Below the pieces are notes generated by a model. It worked only from the letters and a program-made list of their open reading frames with translations, made no database searches and had not been told where the DNA came from. Shown piece after piece: positions 16,301-24,165 of a stretch of 64,000 nucleotides of DNA (within the stretch, counting starts at the first letter, position 1; every line of letters begins with the position of its first letter). Source of the stretch: CAYXGZ01 sp964464755 (GTDB lineage Bacteria > Planctomycetota > MHYJ01 > JACPRB01); NCBI GenBank assembly GCA_964464755.1, contig CAYXGZ010000016.1:1-64000 (forward strand), written 5' to 3'. A program made the position numbers and the translations under genes.

Positions 16301-16488
16301 ACTTCAACCGCGCCCTCGAGCTGCGGCCGGACCACTGGGAGTCGCTGCGGGACCGCGGGAGCCTGTCGATGTCGCTGAAGCGCTACGAGGAGGGCGTGGC
16401 CGACGTGAAGCGCTCGCTCGAGATCAACCCGGACCAGCCGGAGCTCCGCAAGAAGCTCGAGGACCACCTCAAGCGGATGGGTCGCTAG
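13300..16488 (+). CDS. Membrane Ser/Thr protein kinase with C-terminal TPR-type domain (pair 1)
   Basis: 1062 residues. A short helical N-terminal domain (1-95, with two 'LVTPSQLADARAAAE'-like motifs) precedes a Hanks-type kinase: Gly-loop GSGGGGSVWRA (109-119), ATP-binding K131 in WVALK, HRDLKPGN (215-222), DFG (236-238) and APE (262-264). One transmembrane segment follows at about 385-405. The long C-terminal domain (~420-1062) is helical and TPR-like, clearest at the end (YADFNRALELRPDHWESLRD, VADVKRSLEINPDQPELRK), and is predicted extracytoplasmic. All catalytic motifs are intact. It is coupled to the preceding sigma gene and ends 3 bp into a convergent dehydratase gene. Ligand and targets are unknown. 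Confidence 0.9.
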   Translation: MKPDPLKRLLKAARDAGDDLCSDLALRRGLVTPSQLADARAAAEAAGRPVVDELRDRGLLTPSQLGELRRLRRGADAAGSAADVPEEVARAAADPTRLVDRYVLVEPVGSGGGGSVWRAWDGQLHRWVALKQPRDAASPSFRQRFLREARAAATLRHPHLVAIHDTGEFQGRPYLVMEFVKGRPIGRGDGLRDGPERIRKAAVALDEAHRLGIVHRDLKPGNLLVDDKGEPRVVDFGLAWVEGSGSDLTGTGAIVGTPSYMAPEQARGKLGQADPRTDVYGLGAVLYDVLTGRPPHAGETALDILDHVRHRDPVPPRKLNPAVPADLESICLKALEKDPYRRYETAADFAADLERHLDGRPVLAQPSTFRTLAWRRLRRHPAAWTLSAATLAALALLGALAWNSSRGEDRAREALSLEEHAGRLSTAYHELRLRATEPLRVLEDRYHDGTTDEAARAALAEVESACADVAKRWPQLRLPAAWRGLAVFYAGRSGEGRALLDRACAEAGEDPFPAVLRAASFLAEYARSADLPVSFDPTNGTYLPIDFVEVGPMAELKASASRSLGEALSRRVWPKLRQGREFETFTQGALALGRGDYPAATGLLDSVRRDPALEGLSCILLGFARFSTGDPAGARDVWSRPVARGWPLARYYTAGALLNEARAPDRPPAEVRATLLKAVDEFRAAGSARVPFLGILVGRLCAWTAVALLDIGESRDARPALEECLRACRELRVAAGGRPHVILLVAESRHQVAKLLHVAGESRWPLWQEADADFLEGLAAGEPKGARLRFAEFLSDWSVCLDDRRLESLPTFERALEQVNRVVESPSAGAEAWTLRGAVLMHLGLKRFARGGDPSAEFRQATEAFDRATQLAPENPYPLASRAEFNLRLAAWNQARNESPEEPLRRALSGFTAAISRRPAPSYFIQRAQARYYLANWERARGVDPDPQFREGIADAGRGIPGEPLSPRGYWVRALLHFQAGLNLGRQGGSIDADVEAAYADFNRALELRPDHWESLRDRGSLSMSLKRYEEGVADVKRSLEINPDQPELRKKLEDHLKRMGR

Positions 16489-17414
16489 CCGAGGATGGCC
16501 TTCACGTCCGCGTTGCCGCCGGAGAGCACGACCACGCAGGGCCCGCGGGGCCGCTTCACGCGCCCGTTCAGCACCGCGGCCAGCGCCGCCGCGCCCGAGG
16601 GCTCGACGACCAGCTTCTCCTTGAGCAGCAGGTGCCGCGCCGCGTCCATGATCTCCGAGTCCGGGACCAGCACGAAGCCGTCCACCTTCGCCTTGGCGTG
16701 CTCGTAGGTCAGGTCGCCCGCCCGCAACGGCTTCAGGCCGTCCGCGATCGTGTCCACCGCCGGGAGCGTCACCGGCCCGCCGTGGCGGATCGCCTCGAAC
16801 ATCTTCGGCGCCCCCTCGGGCTCCACGCCGAAGACCTTCGCCCTCGGCTTCAGCGCCTTGATCGCCGTCGACACGCCGCTGCAGAGCCCGCCGCCGCCGA
16901 TCTGCACGACGACCGACGCGACGTTCGGGACCTGGCGGGCGATCTCGAGCCCCACCGTCCCCTGCCCCGCGATGATGCGCGGGTCGTCGAAGGGCCGCAC
17001 GAGCGTCGCCCCCCGCTCCTCCGCGAGGCGCTCCGCGGCCTGCCGCGTCTCCTCGCTCGTCGTCCCGCCGAAGATCACCTCGGCCCCGTAGTACCGCGTC
17101 CCCTCGACCTTGTGCGGGAGCGACTGGTCCAGCATCACGATCGCCGCCCGGATCCCGAGCAGCTGCGCCGCCAGCGCCACGCCCTGCGCGTGGTTGCCGC
17201 TCGAGTAGGCGACGACGCCGCGCTTGCGCACCTTCGGAGACAGCGACGAGATCAGGTTGTAGGCCCCGCGCAGCTTGAAGGCGCCGGAGCGCTGGAGGTT
17301 CTCGCACTTCAGGAAGACGTCGGGCGGGCCGAAGCGCAGCGGGAGCACGGGCGTCTCGATCGCCACGCCGCGCAGCCGCTTCGCCGCGGCCCGGAGGTCC
17401 TTCAGGGTGATCAT
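16485..17414 (-). CDS. Threonine/serine dehydratase-like PLP enzyme
   Basis: 309 residues, fold-type II PLP enzyme. The Schiff-base lysine is K48 in SGAFKLRGA, the substrate loop is SSGNHAQGVALAA, and the phosphate-binding glycine loop is QIGGGGLCSG. There is no C-terminal ACT domain, so it resembles the catabolic threonine ammonia-lyase/serine racemase branch (TdcB/SRR) rather than biosynthetic IlvA. It would convert Thr to 2-oxobutyrate or Ser to pyruvate; the exact substrate cannot be told from sequence. The ATG at 17414 is 7 bp after TATACT, indicating a leaderless mRNA; the longer upstream open frame is not homologous. Confidence 0.85.
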   Translation of the reverse strand: MITLKDLRAAAKRLRGVAIETPVLPLRFGPPDVFLKCENLQRSGAFKLRGAYNLISSLSPKVRKRGVVAYSSGNHAQGVALAAQLLGIRAAIVMLDQSLPHKVEGTRYYGAEVIFGGTTSEETRQAAERLAEERGATLVRPFDDPRIIAGQGTVGLEIARQVPNVASVVVQIGGGGLCSGVSTAIKALKPRAKVFGVEPEGAPKMFEAIRHGGPVTLPAVDTIADGLKPLRAGDLTYEHAKAKVDGFVLVPDSEIMDAARHLLLKEKLVVEPSGAAALAAVLNGRVKRPRGPCVVVLSGGNADVKAILG

Positions 17415-17421
17415 CGGGTCG

Positions 17422-17427
17422 AGTATA
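17422..17427 (-). promoter_or_regulatory. Leaderless-type -10 box (dehydratase)
   Basis: TATACT on the minus strand, 7 bp before ATG 17414. Confidence 0.55.
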
Positions 17428-17448
17428 GGCCCGCGCGGGACCGGATGC

Positions 17449-17454
17449 GATAAT
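17449..17454 (+). promoter_or_regulatory. Leaderless-type -10 box (17460 gene)
   Basis: GATAAT (5 of 6 to TATAAT), 5 bp before the GTG at 17460. Confidence 0.5.
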
Positions 17455-17459
17455 CCGGC

Positions 17460-18236
17460 GTGCTCCCCGCGCTCGTCGTCCTCGCCGCGCTGCTCGTCCC
17501 CCAGGACGGGAAGCTCAAGGAGCTCGAGGACGCGGCCAAGCGCAAGCGGGACGACCGGGACCGGCGCCCCGAGGTCCACGCGCCCGCCGCCGCCGACGAC
17601 GCCTGGAGCGAGTTCTGGGGCGAGATCTTCGTCGAGACGCTCGGCTGGGTCGTCATCTACCCGTTCACCGACCAGGGCCGGCGCTACCGCGACTACCCCT
17701 TCGAGGAGGGCCGGAGCTACTTCGGGCGGGGCCCCGAGCTCCCCTACCCCTTCGCCTTCGAGGCCCGGCTCGACGTCCAGCGCGTCGAGGCCGACCTGCT
17801 CGGCGTCCGGGGCGGCTTCACGCTGCGCCTCCCCTCGGGCTGCGACCTCGCCCTCGAGCACACGACCTGGACCGAGGAGCTCGACGACGGCGATGACGAG
17901 CTCGCGCTCACGCGCTTCGAGCTGAACTACGGCTTCCCCGGACGCTCCGCGAACTTCCAGGCCTCGATCGGCTGGGGCCTCGCGGTCCTCGCGGGCGACG
18001 GGGTCGAGGCCGCCGCCACGCTGCAGGCGGGACTCGCGTGGCTCGTCGCCGAGCCCGTGTCGGTCCGGCTCAACTTCGCGGTCATGGAGTTCGCGGGCGC
18101 GACCTTCAACGACCTCTCCGTGGACCTGCGCTGGCACGTCGGCCGCTGGGCGCTGACCGGCGGCTGGCGCTCGATCTTCGTCACGAACGGCCCCGACCTC
18201 GACGGGCCCACCCTCGGCGTCGCCGCGTACTTCTGA
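17460..18236 (+). CDS. Exported protein of unknown function, possible small beta-barrel
   Basis: 258 residues. A GTG start gives a short signal peptide (MLPALVVLAALLVPQDG), then a charged linker (~20-45) and alternating hydrophobic/polar beta-rich segments that end in aromatic residues (FTLRLPSGCDLALEHTTW, TRFELNYGFPG, AGLAWLVAEPVSVRLNF, VDLRWHVGRWALTGGWR, terminal LGVAAYF). The terminal phenylalanine and strand periodicity suggest an outer-membrane barrel. I do not recognise a named family. It overlaps the downstream DinG-like gene by 1 bp (TGATG), suggesting coupling, though no functional link is obvious. Confidence 0.65.
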   Translation: MLPALVVLAALLVPQDGKLKELEDAAKRKRDDRDRRPEVHAPAAADDAWSEFWGEIFVETLGWVVIYPFTDQGRRYRDYPFEEGRSYFGRGPELPYPFAFEARLDVQRVEADLLGVRGGFTLRLPSGCDLALEHTTWTEELDDGDDELALTRFELNYGFPGRSANFQASIGWGLAVLAGDGVEAAATLQAGLAWLVAEPVSVRLNFAVMEFAGATFNDLSVDLRWHVGRWALTGGWRSIFVTNGPDLDGPTLGVAAYF

Positions 18237-20149
18237 TGCCCCCCTCGGAGATCTTCGGGCCCGACGGCCTGCTGGCGAGGCGCTTCAAGGACTACGAGCC
18301 CCGCCCCGGCCAGATGAAGATGGCCGTCGCGGTCGCCCGCGCGCTCTCGGAGAAGCGCCACCTCGCCGTCGAGGCCCCCTGCGGCATCGGCAAGTCCTTC
18401 GCCTACCTCGCCCCGGCGATCGAGCACGCCGTCGCCGAGGGCACGAAGGTCGTCGTCTGCACGGCGAACATCGCGCTCCAGGAGCAGCTCGTCCGCAAGG
18501 ACCTGCCCGGCCTCAAGGAGCTCCTGCCCGTGCCCTTCACTTGGGCGCTCGTGAAGGGCCTCGGCAACTACCTTTGCCTCGACCGCTGGAACGAGACCCT
18601 CGGCGAGGACAGCCTCTTCGCCGACGAGGAGGAGCTCGAGCTCAAGCACCGCTTCGACGACTGGGCCCGCACGACGACGACGGGCGACCACTCCGACCTG
18701 CCCTTCAGCCCGCCCGACGCGATCTGGGGCCGCGCCAACGGCGTCACCGAGCTCTGCAACGGCCACCACTGCCCGCGCTACGACGCCTGCTTCGCGATGG
18801 ACGCGCGCCGCCGCGCCGCGAGCGCGACGGTCGTCGTCACGAATTACCACCTCTACTTCGCCCACCTCGCGCTCAAGATCGCCACCGAGCGCGACGTCAT
18901 CCTCCCGCCCCACGAGGCGCTGATCTGCGACGAGGCCCACGAGATGGCGGACGTGGCCCGCGACTTCTTCGGGCGGCGCCTCGGCCCCGGCTTCGCCCAC
19001 CTGCTGGCCCGCGGCGCGCAGCGCCTCGGGCTGAAGAAGACCGCCGACCGGGTCCGCGCCGAGGCCCGCGCGTTCTTCGACCAGGTCCGGGGGCACCGCG
19101 CCTCGCCCGCGTACCGCATCCGCCTCCGCGAGGGCGGCTTCGCCGACCCCGCCCCGCTCGCCGCCGCGCTCGAGGACTACCAGCGCGACCTCAAGGCCGC
19201 GGGCCAGTCCGCCGCCGACGAGGAGGCCGCCGACAAGGCCGCGAAGTACCTCGGCGCCTCCGCCGCGGCGCTCGGCAACCTCCACGCCTTCCTCGCCCTC
19301 GACGACCCGAACCAGGTCGCCTGGATCGAGGAGGAGACGCTCCGCACCGGCGAGGCCTCGGCCCGCCTCATGTCGCGCCGCATCGACGTCAGCGACGTGC
19401 TCCGCGAGCACCTCTTCGGCAAGGTGGAGTCCGTCGTGATGACGAGCGCGACGCTCGCGTCGTCCGGGGGGAGCTTCGACTTCCTCAAGCGCGAGACGGG
19501 CGGCGAGGCCGCGCAGGAGCTCGTCGTCGGCAGCCCCTTCGACTTCCGCACGCAGGCCCGGCTCGTGGTCCCCAAGGTCGCCGCGGAGGTCAACTCGCCA
19601 GCGTTCGCGGCCGAGATCTCCCCGCAGATCAACCGGCTGATCCGCGCGCTGGGCGGCCGGACGCTCGCGCTCTTCACCTCGTACCGCAACATGAACGCCT
19701 GCGCCGACGCGGCGAGGGAGACGGGCGTCGAGATCCTGCGCCAGGGCTCGGCGCCGCGGTCGCGGCTGCTCGAGGCCTTCCGCGAGGACCGGGGGACGGC
19801 GCTCTTCGCGACGACGAGCTTCTGGCAGGGCATCGACGTGCCGGGCGAGGCGCTCTCCTGCCTCGTGATCGACAAGCTGCCCTTCACGACGCCGGAGGAC
19901 CCGCTGATCGACGCGCTGACGGAGCGGGACCCGGAGACCTTCCAGCGCTACCAGCTGCCGCGGGCGACGCTGGCGCTGCGGCAGGGCTTCGGGCGGCTGA
20001 TCCGGCGGCGGGACGACCGGGGGGTCTGCGTGCTCTTCGACAACCGGGTGTTCACGCGGCGCTACGGGCGGGAGATCCTGGCGGCGCTCCCCGAGGTCCC
20101 GGTGCACCGGGACCTCGAGGCGGCGCTGGAGTTCTTCAAGGACGAGTGA
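18236..20149 (+). CDS. dinG: DinG/XPD-family ATP-dependent DNA helicase with Fe-S domain
   Basis: 637 residues, superfamily 2 5'-3' helicase. Walker A APCGIGKS (47-54), Fe-S cluster cysteines C114, C174, C179, C185 (ELCNGHHCPRYDACF), DEAH box at 232-235 (ICDEAHEMAD), and C-terminal helicase motifs SATLAS, FTSYRNMNA, TSFWQGIDVPGEAL and RQGFGRLIRRRDDRGV. It likely unwinds D-loops, R-loops or forked DNA in repair. The ATG at 18236 overlaps the previous stop. Codon choice changes inside the gene, from C-ending (CTC, GCC, CGC) in the first two thirds to G-ending (CTG, GCG, CGG) from about 19600 onward. It ends 14 bp into the convergent lipoprotein gene. Confidence 0.92.
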   Translation: MPPSEIFGPDGLLARRFKDYEPRPGQMKMAVAVARALSEKRHLAVEAPCGIGKSFAYLAPAIEHAVAEGTKVVVCTANIALQEQLVRKDLPGLKELLPVPFTWALVKGLGNYLCLDRWNETLGEDSLFADEEELELKHRFDDWARTTTTGDHSDLPFSPPDAIWGRANGVTELCNGHHCPRYDACFAMDARRRAASATVVVTNYHLYFAHLALKIATERDVILPPHEALICDEAHEMADVARDFFGRRLGPGFAHLLARGAQRLGLKKTADRVRAEARAFFDQVRGHRASPAYRIRLREGGFADPAPLAAALEDYQRDLKAAGQSAADEEAADKAAKYLGASAAALGNLHAFLALDDPNQVAWIEEETLRTGEASARLMSRRIDVSDVLREHLFGKVESVVMTSATLASSGGSFDFLKRETGGEAAQELVVGSPFDFRTQARLVVPKVAAEVNSPAFAAEISPQINRLIRALGGRTLALFTSYRNMNACADAARETGVEILRQGSAPRSRLLEAFREDRGTALFATTSFWQGIDVPGEALSCLVIDKLPFTTPEDPLIDALTERDPETFQRYQLPRATLALRQGFGRLIRRRDDRGVCVLFDNRVFTRRYGREILAALPEVPVHRDLEAALEFFKDE

Positions 20150-21053
20150 CGGTGGCGTAGGGGCCGTCGTCGTCGAGGTCGACGTGGAACTCGGCCCAGC
20201 ACGGGCAGTGGTCGGAGAGGGTCGAGCGGGCGGCGCGGTAGTCGGTCGCCACGCCCGCGTGCACGGGATCGACGACGCCCCAGCGACCGGTGAACTCGCG
20301 GGAGTGCTTCGTCACCCAGACCTGGTCGTACGCGTTCGCCGGGCCCTCCTCGTTCAGGGTGGTCCGAGGCGCGGGGTCCAGCAGCGGCCGGAGCCCGTCG
20401 TGCCGGCGCAGCGCGTCGAACTCGTACGAGCGCGTCGAGCGGTTGAAATCGCCGAGCAGGATCACGTCGTCCTCGGCCGGGTCGGCGTCCTGGACGGCGC
20501 GGTAGGCGGCCTCGAGGGCGCGGATCTCGCGGGTCAGGGGCCCGGCGTTGCCGGGGCTGTCGAGGTGGAAGACCACGAGCGTGAAGTCGAAGCGGCCCGC
20601 GCGGAACGACGCGACGAAGGGCTCGCGGACGAAGGCGTCGCGGGGATCGGGCAGCGTGCGGGCCTCGCCGATCGGGATCGCCTTGTCGCCCCGGTAGAGC
20701 ACGGCGTAGTGCTCGCGGTACGAGCCCCGGCCGACGGAGGCGGGCGACACGACGGCGCGCCAGCGGGGCCCGCAGGCGATGGCGAGCTGGTGCGCGGCCT
20801 CGGGCGTCATCACCTCCTGGATCGCGACGACGTCGAAGGCGGTGACGAGCTTCGCGGCGGCCTGCATGGCGGGGTCGGCGGCGTCCTTCTTGGCGCCGTG
20901 GCCGAGCCGCATCGCGTTGAAGGTCGCGACGCGGACCGTCGGGGGCGGCGGCGGTTTCTGGAAGATGTGCGGCCGGTCCGGCGGGTTGTCCGGGAAGGCG
21001 CACGCGGCGGGCAGCAGCAGGCAGGCGATCAGCAGGCGGCGAAGTGCGACCAT
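20136..21053 (-). CDS. Endonuclease/exonuclease/phosphatase-family lipoprotein
   Basis: 305 residues. Signal MVALRRLLIACLLLPAAC gives a lipobox (LPAAC). The EEP fold motifs are VRVATFNAMRLG, VVAIQEVM (catalytic Glu), VVFHLDSPG, VILLGDFNRSTRS (Asp/Asn), and the terminal STLSDHCP (Asp-His). This metal-dependent hydrolase family includes DNases, phosphodiesterases and sphingomyelinases; the substrate is not predictable. Start 21053 is preferred over ATGs further up because it begins the signal peptide and has GGGGAG 7 bp upstream. One of three EEP proteins in the window. Confidence 0.85.
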   Translation of the reverse strand: MVALRRLLIACLLLPAACAFPDNPPDRPHIFQKPPPPPTVRVATFNAMRLGHGAKKDAADPAMQAAAKLVTAFDVVAIQEVMTPEAAHQLAIACGPRWRAVVSPASVGRGSYREHYAVLYRGDKAIPIGEARTLPDPRDAFVREPFVASFRAGRFDFTLVVFHLDSPGNAGPLTREIRALEAAYRAVQDADPAEDDVILLGDFNRSTRSYEFDALRRHDGLRPLLDPAPRTTLNEEGPANAYDQVWVTKHSREFTGRWGVVDPVHAGVATDYRAARSTLSDHCPCWAEFHVDLDDDGPYATVTRP

Positions 21054-21083
21054 GGATACTCCCCTTGGCAAGGTGTCCATGGG

Positions 21084-21089
21084 TACAAT
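21084..21089 (+). promoter_or_regulatory. Leaderless-type -10 box (small ORF and exchanger)
   Basis: TACAAT, 8 bp before an ATG at 21098 that opens a 29-codon frame ending at the exchanger start. Confidence 0.5.
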
Positions 21090-21097
21090 CGGCATTC

Positions 21098-21187
21098 ATG
21101 GGTGGAGAGCTGCATATTCCGGACCGTTTCAGTACGATTTCGGTAACGGCGGCGGACCGCGGCGGTCCCATCGTCGTGATCCCATGA
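21098..21187 (+). CDS. Small 29-residue leader ORF coupled to the Ca/Na exchanger
   Basis: ATG 21098 is 8 bp from a TACAAT box, matching the leaderless arrangement elsewhere. The frame encodes MGGELHIPDRF...GGPIVVIP and its TGA (21185-21187) overlaps the exchanger start codons (ATG 21184, ATG 21187). Third-codon positions are less G/C-rich than in neighbouring genes (GGT, CAT, ATT, CGT, AGT, GTA), so it may be a leader peptide rather than a conserved protein. If it is not translated, the stretch is the 5' UTR of the exchanger. No homology recognised. Confidence 0.4.
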   Translation: MGGELHIPDRFSTISVTAADRGGPIVVIP

Positions 21188-22248
21188 TGACCGCGCTCCT
21201 GCTCCTCGGCGGCCTGGCCACGCTCACCCTCGGCGGCGAGTTCCTGGTCCGGGGCGCCTCCCGCCTCGCGCTCGTGATGCGGATCTCCCCGCTCGTCATC
21301 GGGCTCACGGTCGTCGCCATGGGCACGAGCGCGCCCGAGATGGCCGTCAGCGTGATCGCGTCGATCGAGGGCAAGGCCGACATCTCGCTGGGCAACGTCG
21401 TCGGCAGCAACATCTTCAACGTGCTCGGGATCCTCGGGATCTCGGCGCTCGTCGTGCCGCTCGCGGTGAACCCGCAGCTGCTGCGCTTCGACGTCCCTGT
21501 CATGATCGCGGTCTCCGCCGTCGTCTTGCTCTTCGGCCTCGACGGCCGCATCGCGCCGTGGGAGGGCTGGCTGCTCTTCGCGGGGCTCGTCGGCTACACG
21601 CTCGCGCTGCTCCGCATGAGCCGGAAGGCCTGGGTGGGCCAGCCCGTGCCCGTGCCGAACGCGGGCCACTGGGCCGTGAACGTCGCGCTCGTCCTGGCCG
21701 GCCTCGGGCTGCTCGTGCTCGGATCGAATTGGTTCGTCGACGGCTCGGTGCGCGTCGCCCGCGCGCTCGGCATGAGCGAGCTCATGATCGGCCTGACGAT
21801 CGTCGCGGTGGGCACGTCGATGCCGGAGCTCGCGACCTCGATCGTCGCCGCCGCCCGCGGGCAGCGGGACATCGCCGTCGGCAACGTCGTCGGCAGCAAC
21901 GTCTTCAACCTGCTCGGCGTCCTCGGGATCAGCGCGGGGATCTCGCGGACCGGCGTGGCCGTGTCCGGGACCGCCCTGGCCTTCGACATCCCCGTCATGA
22001 TCGCGATCGCGGTCGCCTGCCTCCCGGTCTTCTACACCGGGCGGAAGGTCGCGCGCGTGGAGGGCTTCTTCTTCCTGGTCGCGTACGCGGCGTACACCGC
22101 CTACCTGGTGCTCGAGAACCTCGAGCGGCCCGTGCTGACGGCGCCCCAGGCGATCTGGTGGGTCGTCGCCCCCGCCACCGGGATTTCGCTCTTCCTCGGC
22201 ACGGCGGCGTGGATGCGGGAGCGCTCCGCGAGGATCCCGGCCTCATGA
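21184..22248 (+). CDS. Calcium/sodium antiporter, CaCA family (YrbG-like)
   Basis: 354 residues, inner membrane, about 10 transmembrane helices. The two inverted alpha-repeats are obvious: VVAMGTSAPEMAVSVIAS with GNVVGSNIFN in the first half, and VAVGTSMPELATSIVAA with GNVVGSNVFN in the second, containing the ion-coordinating acidic and polar residues. Expected to exchange Ca2+ (or another cation) for Na+. It overlaps the Na+/H+ antiporter gene by ATGA, so the two form a cation-homeostasis operon. The start is ATG 21184 or 21187 (MM); upstream sequence is the coupled leader ORF. Confidence 0.93.
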   Translation: MMTALLLLGGLATLTLGGEFLVRGASRLALVMRISPLVIGLTVVAMGTSAPEMAVSVIASIEGKADISLGNVVGSNIFNVLGILGISALVVPLAVNPQLLRFDVPVMIAVSAVVLLFGLDGRIAPWEGWLLFAGLVGYTLALLRMSRKAWVGQPVPVPNAGHWAVNVALVLAGLGLLVLGSNWFVDGSVRVARALGMSELMIGLTIVAVGTSMPELATSIVAAARGQRDIAVGNVVGSNVFNLLGVLGISAGISRTGVAVSGTALAFDIPVMIAIAVACLPVFYTGRKVARVEGFFFLVAYAAYTAYLVLENLERPVLTAPQAIWWVVAPATGISLFLGTAAWMRERSARIPAS

Positions 22249-23453
22249 AGCGGGTCTGGATCTACTCCGGCCTCCTCCTGGCCGGCCTCGTGCTCTCCCA
22301 GGTCCTCCCCGGGGCGCTCGGGGAGGCCTTCGCCGCCCTGAAGCTCCCCCTCCAGGTCGCGACGATGGTCTGCCTCTCGTTCATCATGATCCACGTCGGC
22401 TACGAGTTCGAGGTCGACAAGTCGAACCTGCGGCCCTACCTCGTGGACTACCTCGTCGCCGCGACCGCCGCGGCCTTCCCGTGGATCTTCTGCACCGCGT
22501 ACTTCGTGTTCGTCCTGCACCCCGAGGGGGCCTGGGGTTCCTGGGACACGTGGAAGGAGATGCTCCTCGCGGGGCGCTTCGCGGCCCCCACCTCGGCCGG
22601 GGTCCTCTTCTCCCTCTTGGCGGCCGCGGGCCTGGCCTCGACATGGGTCTTCCGCAAGGCCCGGATCCTCGCCATTTTCGACGACCTGGACACCGTCCTG
22701 TTCATGATCCCCCTGAAGATGCTCATCGTGGGGATCGCGTGGCAGCTCGGGGTCGTGGTCGTGGTGATGGTGCTGCTGGTCCTGGCGGCCTGGAAGTGGC
22801 TTCACGCGGTCCGCTGGCCCGTGACCTGGCCCTGGGTCCTCGGCTACGCCGCGGGGATCACCGCCGTCGCGGAAATCGTCCACCACGGCAGCAAGCTGGT
22901 GGACGAGACCCTGCCCATCCACCTCGAGGTGCTCCTGCCCGCCTTCGTCCTCGGCTGCGTGCTCCGGCGTCCGGAGGGGAGCGACCCCCACCGGGACGAC
23001 CCCCGCGAGGGCCACCAGGAGGGCCCCGAGGATCCCGGCGAGCAGCGGGTCGCCTCGGCCGTTTCCGCGGCCTTCATGGTGCTCGTCGGTCTCTCGATGC
23101 CCGCCCTGTCCTCCATCCTGGCGGGGACCGACGCGGCCTCCCTCGCCCGGCTCGCCGGCCACGTGCTGATGGTGACCCTGGTCTCGAACCTCGGCAAGAT
23201 GTTCTGCCTCTTCTTCTACCGGGCCGAGGCCTCGGTCCGGGAACGCCTCGCCGTGGCCGTCGCGATGTTCCCCCGCGGCGAGGTCGGCGCGGGCATCCTG
23301 ATCGTGTCGCTCTCCTACGGGATCGGCGGGCCCCCCGTGGCCGTCGCCATCCTTTCCCTCGCCCTGAACCTGGTCCTGACCCCCCTGTTCATCCTCGGGG
23401 TGAAACGACTCACCCCGCCCGCTATCATCCCCCCGGTACCCTTGGCGAGGTGA
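22245..23453 (+). CDS. Sodium/proton (cation/proton) antiporter, CPA-type
   Basis: 402 residues with about 11-12 hydrophobic helices and a highly charged cytoplasmic loop near residues 243-270. Sequence cues are VCLSFIMIHVGYEFEVD near the N terminus, LDTVLFMIPLKML in the middle, and FPRGEVGAGI close to the C terminus, a motif of Na+/H+ exchangers. No C-terminal RCK/TrkA nucleotide-binding domain. It is translated from an ATG overlapping the exchanger stop, so both likely act together in Na+ cycling: proton-driven Na+ export feeding Na+-driven Ca2+ export. The exact cation is inferred. Confidence 0.8.
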   Translation: MKRVWIYSGLLLAGLVLSQVLPGALGEAFAALKLPLQVATMVCLSFIMIHVGYEFEVDKSNLRPYLVDYLVAATAAAFPWIFCTAYFVFVLHPEGAWGSWDTWKEMLLAGRFAAPTSAGVLFSLLAAAGLASTWVFRKARILAIFDDLDTVLFMIPLKMLIVGIAWQLGVVVVVMVLLVLAAWKWLHAVRWPVTWPWVLGYAAGITAVAEIVHHGSKLVDETLPIHLEVLLPAFVLGCVLRRPEGSDPHRDDPREGHQEGPEDPGEQRVASAVSAAFMVLVGLSMPALSSILAGTDAASLARLAGHVLMVTLVSNLGKMFCLFFYRAEASVRERLAVAVAMFPRGEVGAGILIVSLSYGIGGPPVAVAILSLALNLVLTPLFILGVKRLTPPAIIPPVPLAR

Positions 23454-23460
23454 TCGACCC

Positions 23461-24165
23461 ATGATGTTCGACTGGACCTACCTGCTGGTCGTGGTCCTGC
23501 CCGGGGTGATCTTCGGGTTCTGGGCCCAGGCGCGGGTGAAGGCCGCCTACGAGGAGGCCGCGCGCATCCCCTCCCGCCGCGGGCTGACCGGCGCGCGGAT
23601 CGCCGAGCGCATCCTCGAGGCCTGCGGGATCTCCGACGTGAAGGTCGAGTCGACCTCGGGCTACCTGACCGACCACTACCACCCGCTGATCAAGGCCCTG
23701 CGCCTCTCCGAGGCCAACTACTCGGGCTCGTCGCTCGCCGCCGCGGGCATCGCCGCCCACGAGGTCGGCCACGCGATCCAGCACTCGCGGGGCTACCTGC
23801 CGGTGCTCGTCCGCAGCGCGCTGGTCCCGGTCCAGGTGATCGGCGGGACGATCGGGCAGATCTCGCTGCTGCTCGGCGGCGTGCTGCTCTACGCGTCCCC
23901 GGCGCTCGGCAAGTGGGTCCTGCTCGCGGGCATCGCGGGCTTCGCGCTCGTCTTCCTCTTCACGCTGATCACCCTGCCCGTCGAGTTCAACGCCTCTCGG
24001 CGCGCCCTCGCCGTGCTCGGCGACCAGGGGATCCTCGAGGCCGACGAGCTGCCCGTCGCGAAGAAGGTCCTCGACGCGGCCGCGCTGACCTACGTCGTCG
24101 CGGCGGTCCAGGTGCTGATGACGCTGATCTACTTGATCCTGCGCTACAACAGCCGCCGCGACTAG
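23461..24165 (+). CDS. Membrane zinc metallopeptidase, YugP family
   Basis: 234 residues. An N-terminal membrane helix, the zincin motif HEVGH at 100-104 (AAHEVGHAIQHSRGY), a downstream acidic residue in LPVEFNASRRAL, and further hydrophobic helices (~120-165 and the C terminus) match the PF04298 Zn_peptidase_2/YugP family in length and layout. Substrates are unknown for the family. It begins 7 bp after the antiporter gene with GAGGTG upstream, so it is probably the third gene of that operon. Confidence 0.92.
   Translation: MMFDWTYLLVVVLPGVIFGFWAQARVKAAYEEAARIPSRRGLTGARIAERILEACGISDVKVESTSGYLTDHYHPLIKALRLSEANYSGSSLAAAGIAAHEVGHAIQHSRGYLPVLVRSALVPVQVIGGTIGQISLLLGGVLLYASPALGKWVLLAGIAGFALVFLFTLITLPVEFNASRRALAVLGDQGILEADELPVAKKVLDAAALTYVVAAVQVLMTLIYLILRYNSRRD

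Noticed and set aside
12822..17453. Very long open frame overlapping the sigma/kinase genes in another frame
   Set aside because: It encodes low-complexity Arg/Pro-rich sequence typical of shifted frames in GC-rich genes. Similar long frames opposite the formate dehydrogenase and giant kinase genes were also discarded; the real genes have clear domains.
21054..21183. A manganese or calcium riboswitch ahead of the CaCA exchanger
   Set aside because: I could not find the conserved loops of the yybP-ykoY class; the stretch is better explained by a -10 box and a short coupled ORF.
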